A stretch of 6,632 bases of DNA, taken from positions 1,911,115 through 1,917,746 of the forward strand of contig NZ_CP053923.1 in assembly GCF_014672695.1 (NCBI RefSeq). The letters run 5' to 3'. A program made the translations under genes and the position numbers. Source of the stretch: Defluviicoccus vanus. Its GTDB lineage: Bacteria > Pseudomonadota > Alphaproteobacteria > Rhodospirillales > Defluviicoccaceae. Shown here one piece after another: positions 1 through 4,502 of the stretch; within the stretch, counting starts at the first letter, position 1; each line of letters opens with the position of its first letter. The notes beneath the pieces were generated by a model. That model was not told where the DNA came from, ran no database searches, and was given only the letters and a program-made list of their open reading frames with translations.

Positions 1-957
1 CATCGCCCGGGCGATATCGCGGAACCGCTTGTAGCAGGTTGGCATGTTGAATTCCCACACGCGGGTGAGGCCGATGGCATTGTTCAAGCCATGATGGCTG
101 TCGTAGAAGGCACTGACCGCGTGAGAGATAGAGTGAATGATGCCAAGACCGCCACTATTGAACGCCTGCGCCGAAATATACGACGCGTACATCATGTTGA
201 CTCTGGCCTCGTAATTAGTTGGCTCGAATACGGCGCGGCGAAGGTTTTGCGCCACCAGCTCAATTGCTTTCAGGGCATTGCCGAGGCTGGGCATGAAATC
301 GAGCCGCGAGACATAGGGCTCTGAGGCATGCGCCAGCACGTCGAAGCCGCAATAGGCGGTCAGGTCCTGTGGCAAGGAAAAGTGGAGGACCGGGTCATTG
401 ATGCTGAGCGTCGCCGGACAGTTGTCATCGAAGCCGAGCCACTTGTAAGGCGCCTTGTCCGACGTGGTGTCGGTGATGACGAATGCCCAGCTGGTTTCCG
501 AGCCGGTGCCGGCGGTGGTGTTGACGGCGATATGCGGCGGATTATTCGGATTCTCCGACTTGTTGAAGCCATCGAATTCGTTAACGTTGCGGCCGTCATG
601 CGCGACGACGAGGCGGGCACCCTTGGTCGCGTCAGTAGTGCTCCCGCCACCGACTGAAATAAAGCTGTCGCATTTCTCCTTCATATAAAGATCGGCAATC
701 TCCATGGAATTGTAATCCTTGGGATTGGACTCGATCTTGTCGTAGACGATGACGTCTATACCTTGATACTTAACCTTACCGACAATATCATCGATAATTC
801 CTGTACCGCGCAGTCCGCTCGTCGTCAGCAGCGACCGTTTAAAGCCCAACTTCTTGGCTTCGACGCCGATCAGCTCATAGGAACCAGGTCCAAGCAGACC
901 GCGCGGAATACGATGAAACTCTTTGATCGGAAATTGCCACAGCTTTTCGACTTGCAT
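1..957 (-). CDS. Iron-containing alcohol dehydrogenase, NDMA-dependent methanol dehydrogenase (Mno/MDO) type; partial, C-terminus beyond window
   Basis: Seen: an uninterrupted minus-strand frame of 319 codons starts with ATG at 957 and runs off the left edge. A GGGAGGA Shine-Dalgarno lies just upstream on that strand. The protein opens with an IKEFHRIPRG segment, then has the nucleotide-binding GGGST loop (about residues 103-107) and NTTAGTGSE (146-154). The metal ligands expected in group III dehydrogenases are present: Asp206 and His210 in FDVLAH, His279 in ISHAV and His289 in HHGLNNA. Known: the family has roughly 400-430 residues, so about 100 are missing. Members bind Fe, Zn or Mg and oxidise primary alcohols to aldehydes in the cytoplasm; the Mno branch carries tightly bound NADP(H) and passes electrons to an acceptor such as NDMA in vitro. 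Inference: remembered resemblance to actinobacterial Mno is close through the whole visible part, but the true alcohol substrate and electron acceptor cannot be read here. GC is lower than in the regulator at 3114. Confidence 0.9.
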   Translation of the reverse strand, partial: MQVEKLWQFPIKEFHRIPRGLLGPGSYELIGVEAKKLGFKRSLLTTSGLRGTGIIDDIVGKVKYQGIDVIVYDKIESNPKDYNSMEIADLYMKEKCDSFISVGGGSTTDATKGARLVVAHDGRNVNEFDGFNKSENPNNPPHIAVNTTAGTGSETSWAFVITDTTSDKAPYKWLGFDDNCPATLSINDPVLHFSLPQDLTAYCGFDVLAHASEPYVSRLDFMPSLGNALKAIELVAQNLRRAVFEPTNYEARVNMMYASYISAQAFNSGGLGIIHSISHAVSAFYDSHHGLNNAIGLTRVWEFNMPTCYKRFRDIARAM

Positions 958-1096
958 GACGAGCGTCCTCCCTCAGTGTGGGCCAGCGTCGTGGAAGTTC
1001 ATGTGCCGGGGTCTTTCCTCGGGAACACTTGTCTTCCAACCGGTCCCAACGCTATGTACCGAAGGAAGCATGCCACGAGTATTACACGGACGCGCC

Positions 1097-1110
1097 GCTA
1101 CTTTGGTAGC
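1097..1110. promoter_or_regulatory. Perfect dyad GCTAC-TTTG-GTAGC, candidate operator
   Basis: Five-base arms flank a TTTG spacer. The dyad directly adjoins a second one at 1112-1123 with the same ACTTTGGT core; the two centres are 14 bases apart. It could be a regulator half of a tandem operator or only a small hairpin. Confidence 0.4.
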
Positions 1111-1111
1111 T

Positions 1112-1123
1112 CGACTTTGGTCG
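1112..1123 (+). promoter_or_regulatory. Shared intergenic motif, copy A: CGACTTTGGTCG
   Basis: This is a CGAC-TTTG-GTCG dyad, one of three copies of [AC]GACTTTNGTCG in the window; the others are at 2970 and 4196. It lies about 128 bases upstream of the hydrolase start and 155 bases upstream of the dehydrogenase start. Its location between divergent genes suits an operator. The binding protein is unknown. Confidence 0.45.
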
Positions 1124-1174
1124 GACATCGCCGGGCCTGGTGCTGCCTCGGCTTTGCAACCGCTTTTCGTCGAA

Positions 1175-1203
1175 TGGCCTCACCCTCGCCGATGCGACAT
1201 AAT
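1175..1203 (+). promoter_or_regulatory. Possible sigma-70 promoter of the cysteine hydrolase gene
   Basis: A CATAAT hexamer at 1198-1203 differs from the -10 consensus by one base. Seventeen bases upstream is a poor -35 (TGGCCT, 1175-1180, three matches). A weak -35 would fit a promoter that needs an activator, and the dyads at 1097-1123 lie upstream. The call rests on consensus matching by eye. Confidence 0.3.
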
Positions 1204-1250
1204 CGGTGCGCGATCCTCAGCTTAGGCATCAAGATCATAAGGAGGGCGTG

Positions 1251-1850
1251 ATGCCCACCGTGACTACTTTGCGCGACGTGGCCGGGATCGGCCATCAACC
1301 GGCGGCGTTGAGCCAATCGGCGCTGGTGATCATCGACTGTCAGAACACCTACCGCGAGGGAGTGATGCAGCTGGTAGGCGTGGAACCGGCTCTGGCGGAA
1401 GTAGCCCGCCTGCTGGTGCGTGCCCGAACCGCCGGCATTCCGATCTTCCACGTCATGCACGATGCCGGCCCCGGGACGCCCTACGACATCCGTGCCGAGA
1501 TCGGCCAGATCAGCGATCCGGTGCGTCCGCAAGCCGGCGAACCAGTGATCGTCAAGACGTATCCAAACTCGTTCTGGGAGACCGATCTCGATAGCCAGCT
1601 GCGGGCACTGGGAATCCAGAGTCTGGTTCTGTGCGGCTTCATGACCCACGTCTGCGTCAATTCAACCGCGCGCGGCGCCTTCAACCTCGGCTACCAAGCG
1701 ACGGTGGTGGGCGACGCGACGGCGACTCGCGATCTGCCCGGCGTTGATGGCAGCATCGTCCCTGCGCCGACGCTAAAGGCGGCGACGCTCGCCGGCATCC
1801 GTGATCTCTTCGCCGTCGTCGTCTCCAAGGTGGACGATCTGCCGGCCTGA
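1251..1850 (+). CDS. Isochorismatase-type cysteine hydrolase, substrate unknown
   Basis: This 199-residue protein has the usual length for the isochorismatase-like cysteine hydrolase family, which cleaves amide, imide or vinyl-ether bonds through a covalent thioester. The catalytic triad is visible: Asp29 in LVIIDCQN, Lys102 in VIVKTYPNSF and Cys135 in MTHVCVNSTARGAF. Val134, just before the nucleophile, occupies the usual cis-peptide position. ATG 1251 was chosen because a strong AAGGAGGG lies at 1239-1245; the frame is open upstream to 1206, but that start has no such site. There is no signal peptide, so the protein is cytoplasmic. Family members include nicotinamidases, N-carbamoylsarcosine amidases, biuret and ureidoacrylate hydrolases, and many uncharacterised enzymes; I cannot tell which applies. 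It is divergent from the dehydrogenase and convergent with the outer-membrane gene, so it is probably its own transcript. Confidence 0.9.
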   Translation: MPTVTTLRDVAGIGHQPAALSQSALVIIDCQNTYREGVMQLVGVEPALAEVARLLVRARTAGIPIFHVMHDAGPGTPYDIRAEIGQISDPVRPQAGEPVIVKTYPNSFWETDLDSQLRALGIQSLVLCGFMTHVCVNSTARGAFNLGYQATVVGDATATRDLPGVDGSIVPAPTLKAATLAGIRDLFAVVVSKVDDLPA

Positions 1851-1892
1851 GGCGCTCCCAATCGAAGACGGCCAGGGCGGCGGCGGAGGAAC

Positions 1893-1916
1893 GCGGGGAT
1901 CGTCAACCGATCCCGC
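1893..1916. terminator. Hairpin between convergent genes, candidate bidirectional terminator
   Basis: GGGATCG (1896-1902) pairs with CGATCCC (1908-1914) across a five-base loop. Two further GC pairs extend the stem past a bulged G1895. It sits in the 96-base gap between the ends of two converging genes, where a terminator is expected. No T-run follows on either strand, so intrinsic termination is uncertain. Confidence 0.4.
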
Positions 1917-1946
1917 ACCTCTGCCCGGCGCTCCGAATGAGTTCGG

Positions 1947-2846
1947 TCAAAAAACCTTCATTATTCGGAAGCGTAGACCGAATACTTCCTTAAATTGACC
2001 TTGCGCCCAGACATCGGTCGTGACTCCCGCTTGAAGCTGCAGTGACGGCTCTGGGAAATATTGGGTGATCAGGCGAAGCTGCTGCACCCGCGTTGCCCCA
2101 CCATTACTATCGCCGTTTACTTCCGTCACGCCGCCATACGTGCCAGAGTAACCACCACCGACTTGCCAGTTCGGCGTGATCGCATAACGCAGCCACGCCT
2201 GGAGTTGATAGGAATTATCCTGCGATAGGGTTTGCTTGCCTCGCTCCCCGTAGTCGTCATTGTCTTCGTAGAACGTAGTGTCGGCGATCAGGTCCGTGGT
2301 CCATTTCTCGGCGAAACCCTGGACAAACCCCACCTGGAGCACCTGCTTGAAGCGGTTCTCACCGACGTTCAAAGGCTTGCCGTCTTGATACTTACCTGTC
2401 GGGAAGAAAAAAAACGGCGTGAAACCCAGCCACCGCTTTTCATCCGGTTGATTAATGAACCAGAAGGTGCTGGCGATAATCGTGTCACCCAGCCCGAAGG
2501 AACTATCGAGGTTCTCGCCGCCCAGCTTACCGTTGTTCAGCGCACCGAAGGTGATAAAGATCTGAGGATCAGCCGTTATGCCTAGAAGATCCGTGTAATG
2601 GACAAGACGCAAGATGCCGATTTGCGTGTTCAGGCTGCTGTTGGAAATTCTGTCGCCCGTTTTGGTCTTAAAGCTGTTGTTCCATCCGAATAACGCGTAG
2701 CCCAGCGCCAAATTCGTTCCCGGTGCTGCCGCGGCATAGTCGCCCGGGTCCACGTCGAGCGCGGCTGCCGTCGGCGGCAATCCGGCCAGCGCGCCAAGTC
2801 CGACGGCGAATGCCGTAGCGACAATAGATAACCTATTGTTGCTCAT
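1947..2846 (-). CDS. Outer-membrane beta-barrel protein, SphA / phenol-degradation MetA-pathway family (putative channel)
   Basis: This 299-residue protein starts with a Sec signal peptide: Asn3-Asn4-Arg5, a hydrophobic stretch at about 7-22, and a likely AAA cut site at 27-29 before LDVDPGDY. The mature part is rich in alternating aromatic and polar strands ending in turns, for example WLGFTPFFFFPTGKY, WLRYAITPNWQVGGGYSG and LRLITQYFPEPSLQLQAG. It ends in Phe, as expected of barrels inserted by the BAM complex. ATG 2846 has GGGAGGAAG just upstream. The family (named for a phenol meta-cleavage gene cluster, also called SphA or 'transporter') is poorly characterised; members often accompany genes for aromatic, alcohol or lipid use and probably admit hydrophobic substrates. 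It is divergent from an AraC-type regulator at 3114, which is the natural candidate to control it. Its lower GC matches the dehydrogenase at 1-957, suggesting a shared origin (inference). Confidence 0.85.
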   Translation of the reverse strand: MSNNRLSIVATAFAVGLGALAGLPPTAAALDVDPGDYAAAAPGTNLALGYALFGWNNSFKTKTGDRISNSSLNTQIGILRLVHYTDLLGITADPQIFITFGALNNGKLGGENLDSSFGLGDTIIASTFWFINQPDEKRWLGFTPFFFFPTGKYQDGKPLNVGENRFKQVLQVGFVQGFAEKWTTDLIADTTFYEDNDDYGERGKQTLSQDNSYQLQAWLRYAITPNWQVGGGYSGTYGGVTEVNGDSNGGATRVQQLRLITQYFPEPSLQLQAGVTTDVWAQGQFKEVFGLRFRIMKVF

Positions 2847-2874
2847 GTCTACTTCCTCCCTCGCTCATGTTCAT

Positions 2875-2900
2875 TGTATTCGCCATCTTGTACAAATACA
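2875..2900. promoter_or_regulatory. Nested dyads in the outer-membrane gene leader
   Basis: TGTATT (2875-2880) and AATACA (2895-2900) form an inverted repeat. The palindrome TTGTACAA (2888-2895) sits inside and overlaps its right arm. The element is 29 to 54 bases upstream of the outer-membrane gene start, where a repressor or an mRNA structure could act. No known regulator is recognised. Confidence 0.3.
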
Positions 2901-2969
2901 GTAACGAGGTATCGCGCCTTGTTCTTGTTCGAGCGCGCCAAGATTTGGCTGACAACGACAAGCTGTTCT

Positions 2970-2981
2970 AGACTTTAGTCG
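2970..2981 (+). promoter_or_regulatory. Shared intergenic motif, copy B: AGACTTTAGTCG
   Basis: Ten of twelve positions are identical in all three copies; only the first base and the base after TTT vary. The core is a GAC-N4-GTC dyad. It is about 124 bases from the outer-membrane gene start and 133 from the regulator start, much like copy A relative to its two flanking genes. Confidence 0.45.
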
Positions 2982-3052
2982 AACGAGAGCGGTTTCGTCT
3001 AACCTGCCTCTTGTCTGTCACGTGGACGCGTGTAACCGTTGCATACGCAACT

Positions 3053-3064
3053 CGCTCGCGAGCG
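3053..3064. promoter_or_regulatory. Perfect 12-base palindrome CGCTCGCGAGCG upstream of the AraC-type gene
   Basis: This self-complementary sequence lies 50 bases before the chosen regulator start. It could be an autoregulatory site or part of an mRNA hairpin. High local GC makes chance palindromes more likely. Confidence 0.25.
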
Positions 3065-3113
3065 CCATTCGACAGACCGTTCGCTTGCGGCGATAGCGGG
3101 GGAAGGGATGCGA

Positions 3114-4055
3114 ATGGAGACGCCGATGCAGGCCCCGAGCGCGCCCGATCGTGCATTGCCAGGTCGCGATGCCGGGCAGCGTCGCGTCGCGCCAGCGGCA
3201 GAACCACCATCGGCCGGCGGTCACGAGTTCATCGAAGTCATCGGCGACGACGGCGAAGAGGGCCGCGACCGGCCGCTTCCCGGCGCTGGCGACCATGATC
3301 ATTACCTGCTGATCCTGCAGATCGAAGGCCGCTGCGTTGCCCAGGTAGCCGGATCACGGGTGCCGCTCGCGGCCGGCGACGTTCTGCTCATCGACACCAA
3401 CGCCGCGGCTCGGCTCAAGGCATTCGGCCGTTCGCGCCAGCTGTGTCTCGCTCTGCCCTATCCGCCCTCGCGACAGCATTTGTCGACGCGCGATCCACCA
3501 CCCGCCGGCGCGATCCGCGGCGGGAGCGGCATCGGAGTGGCACTTCGCAGCCTGCTCCTGGCGATGCGCAGCATCACTGGGATACTGACCGTCCGGGAGC
3601 AGCAGGGATTGCACGCTGCCGTACTCGATCTGGCGCTGACGGCGCTCGGCGCCGAAGCGGCGCGCGGCCAGGAACCGGTGCCGTATCGGCTGGAGGCACC
3701 GCGGCAGCTGGCTCCGCTTCAGGACACGATCGAACACTGGCTGGCCGATCCCAGCCTTTGCCCGGCGCGGGTAGCGGCAGCGCATGGCATCTCGACCCGT
3801 CAGCTGCACCGGCTGTTTAGGCAGGTGGGCACATCGTTCAGCGAGTTTGTCCGCCATCGGCGGCTGGAACACTGCCGCGACGATCTTGCCGATCCAGGGC
3901 TGCGCGGGTTGCCGATGACCGAGATCGCCTTCCGCTGGGGGTTCAGCGATTCATCGCATTTCAGCCGCTGCTTTCGTGCCGCCTACGGCTGCACGGCGCG
4001 CGATTTCCGTGCCGGCCGGCAGCCGCGCATGACCCACGCCGAGGGACGGACGTAG
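3114..4055 (+). CDS. AraC-family transcriptional regulator
   Basis: The protein has 313 residues from the chosen start. The N-terminal part (about 60-180) resembles the cupin-like sensing domain of AraC-type activators, with HDHYLLILQIEG and PLAAGDVLLIDT. The C-terminal part (about 198-300) is the two-helix-turn-helix DNA-binding domain: the first helix pair is around 216-237 (ARVAAAHGISTRQLHRLFRQ), the second around 268-290 (MTEIAFRWGFSDSSHFSRCF), followed by the typical YGCTARDFR. ATG 3114 was chosen because GGAAGG at 3101-3106 has good spacing; ATG 3108 is too close to it, and a TTG at 3039 extends the frame but lacks a clear ribosome site. It probably binds DNA as a dimer after sensing a small molecule. 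Divergence from the outer-membrane gene, like the SphR/SphA pairing known in Pseudomonas, suggests that gene as a target (inference). The inducer is unknown. GC is the highest in the window. Confidence 0.9.
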   Translation: METPMQAPSAPDRALPGRDAGQRRVAPAAEPPSAGGHEFIEVIGDDGEEGRDRPLPGAGDHDHYLLILQIEGRCVAQVAGSRVPLAAGDVLLIDTNAAARLKAFGRSRQLCLALPYPPSRQHLSTRDPPPAGAIRGGSGIGVALRSLLLAMRSITGILTVREQQGLHAAVLDLALTALGAEAARGQEPVPYRLEAPRQLAPLQDTIEHWLADPSLCPARVAAAHGISTRQLHRLFRQVGTSFSEFVRHRRLEHCRDDLADPGLRGLPMTEIAFRWGFSDSSHFSRCFRAAYGCTARDFRAGRQPRMTHAEGRT

Positions 4056-4064
4056 ACGTAAAAG

Positions 4065-4095
4065 TCCCCGTGACGATCGCGGTCTGACCCGGGGA
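4065..4095 (+). terminator. Possible terminator hairpin after the AraC-type gene
   Basis: TCCCCG (4065-4070) can pair with CGGGGA (4090-4095), with an inner GAC/GTC pairing (4072-4074 and 4082-4084). It begins ten bases after the stop codon. No T-run follows, so it may stabilise the mRNA end rather than terminate transcription. Confidence 0.3.
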
Positions 4096-4143
4096 GAGTA
4101 GGATCCCGCCTCCTGTTGCCGCTGGACGCGCTGAGCTCTGCTT

Positions 4144-4159
4144 GCCAAGTGTGCTTGGC
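4144..4159. repeat. Short dyad GCCAAG-TGTG-CTTGGC
   Basis: Six-base perfect arms flank a four-base loop, extendable by two wobble pairs. It lies between the regulator and the shared motif copy C. It could be an operator or an RNA hairpin; there is no T-run for intrinsic termination. Confidence 0.3.
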
Positions 4160-4195
4160 GGCGACGTTCCGCCTCTCGTCATGCCCCCGGCGCTT

Positions 4196-4207
4196 AGACT
4201 TTTGTCG
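4196..4207 (+). promoter_or_regulatory. Shared intergenic motif, copy C: AGACTTTTGTCG
   Basis: This is the third copy of [AC]GACTTTNGTCG, in the same orientation as the other two. It is about 296 bases upstream of the FIST gene start, farther than copies A and B are from their genes. Its TTTGTCG half reappears inverted as CGACAAA at 4266-4272, so a second, degenerate site may follow. Confidence 0.4.
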
Positions 4208-4326
4208 CATCCGGTCGTGCGCCGACACGGTGATACACTCGTAATCTGATATAAACGGCATGAACCGACAAAGTTGATCCAGGCGCCGACGTTGCATAGC
4301 GAAGATGAGAACTAGAACTGGTCGCT

Positions 4327-4384
4327 CTGAGCTGCGAGTTTCGCAACTCAGCTAGGAGTGGAACCACGTACCTCAATATGGTAC
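4327..4384. other. Two consecutive stem-loops upstream of the FIST gene
   Basis: The first (4327-4351) pairs CTGAG and TGCGA with TCGCA and CTCAG around a GTT loop, with one C-A mismatch. An alternative fold of the same bases pairs AGCT plus GAGTT with AACTC plus AGCT. The second (4368-4384) pairs GTACC with GGTAC. If this stretch is transcribed, it could be a structured leader or small RNA; the alternative folds are suggestive but weak. Confidence 0.3.
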
Positions 4385-4502
4385 CCTTATAGAAGCATGC
4401 TGGTGCTGTTGCAGCGCCAAGGCAGCGTAATTTAACGAAAATGTGCTGGCTGTAAACGTTAGTGCGACTCAATCGCACCGCGAAGCCAGCGAGGGAGGCG
4501 AG

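Larger units (their letters stand above)
958..1250. promoter_or_regulatory. Divergent promoter region between alcohol dehydrogenase and cysteine hydrolase
   Basis: This 293-base gap separates two genes transcribed away from each other, so it should carry both promoters. It holds Shine-Dalgarno sequences at both ends, a pair of TTTG-centred dyads at 1097-1123, a small CCGAT/ATCGG inverted repeat (1189-1193 and 1202-1206), and a possible -10 for the rightward gene at 1198. I found no convincing sigma-70 or sigma-54 promoter for the leftward gene. Open frames crossing the gap lack ribosome sites and family resemblance. Confidence 0.7.
2847..3113. promoter_or_regulatory. Divergent promoter region between outer-membrane gene and AraC-type regulator
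   Basis: This 267-base gap holds the promoters of both flanking genes. From left to right it contains a TGTATT/AATACA inverted repeat with an internal TTGTACAA palindrome (2875-2900), a tandem TTGTTC repeat (2919-2930), copy B of the shared motif (2970-2981) and a 12-base palindrome (3053-3064). No near-consensus -35/-10 pair stands out, consistent with activator-dependent transcription. The start boundary depends on the regulator start chosen at 3114. Confidence 0.65.
4056..4502. other. Long intergenic region with hairpins; no gene supported
   Basis: There are 447 bases between the regulator stop and the FIST gene start. The region holds a possible terminator hairpin (4065-4095), a GCCAAG-TGTG-CTTGGC dyad (4144-4159), copy C of the shared motif (4196-4207), a bulged GC hairpin (4211-4230) and two further stem-loops at 4327-4384. 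The stretch from about 4231 is richer in AT than the flanks, so the FIST promoter may lie there, but I found no strong -35/-10 pair. No tRNA is seen, nor any small frame with a good ribosome site. Confidence 0.6.

Noticed and set aside
763..1251. Plus-strand open frame crossing the dehydrogenase start and the gap to the hydrolase
   Set aside because: It is antisense to the conserved dehydrogenase N-terminus and then runs through the promoter region; no ribosome site or domain is visible.
1098..1649. Open frame on the minus strand covering the hydrolase start and the promoter gap
   Set aside because: It overlaps a gene with a full catalytic triad and strong ribosome site; the translation is low-complexity His/Arg-rich and unlike any family I know.
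1942..1982. Inverted repeat TTCGGTC / GACCGAA next to a T-run at the end of the barrel gene
   Set aside because: Most of it lies inside the last codons of the gene, the arms are 27 bases apart, and the T-run falls inside the loop rather than after the stem.
3039..3113. N-terminal extension of the AraC-type regulator from a TTG codon
   Set aside because: There is no clear ribosome site before 3039, whereas GGAAGG at 3101-3106 is well spaced for ATG 3114; the extension contains the CGCTCGCGAGCG palindrome.
4305..4355. Sixteen-codon frame overlapping the stem-loop at 4327-4351, a possible leader peptide
   Set aside because: The ribosome site is poor, there is no run of regulatory codons, and a frame this short is expected by chance.
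4443..4502. GTG start extending the FIST protein by 20 residues
   Set aside because: ATG 4503 has GAGGGAGG a few bases upstream and the extension adds no family-like sequence.
4056..4502. tRNA, small RNA of a known class, or transposon remnant in the long intergenic region
   Set aside because: No cloverleaf or T-arm signature, no terminal inverted repeats with target duplication, and no transposase-like translation could be seen.
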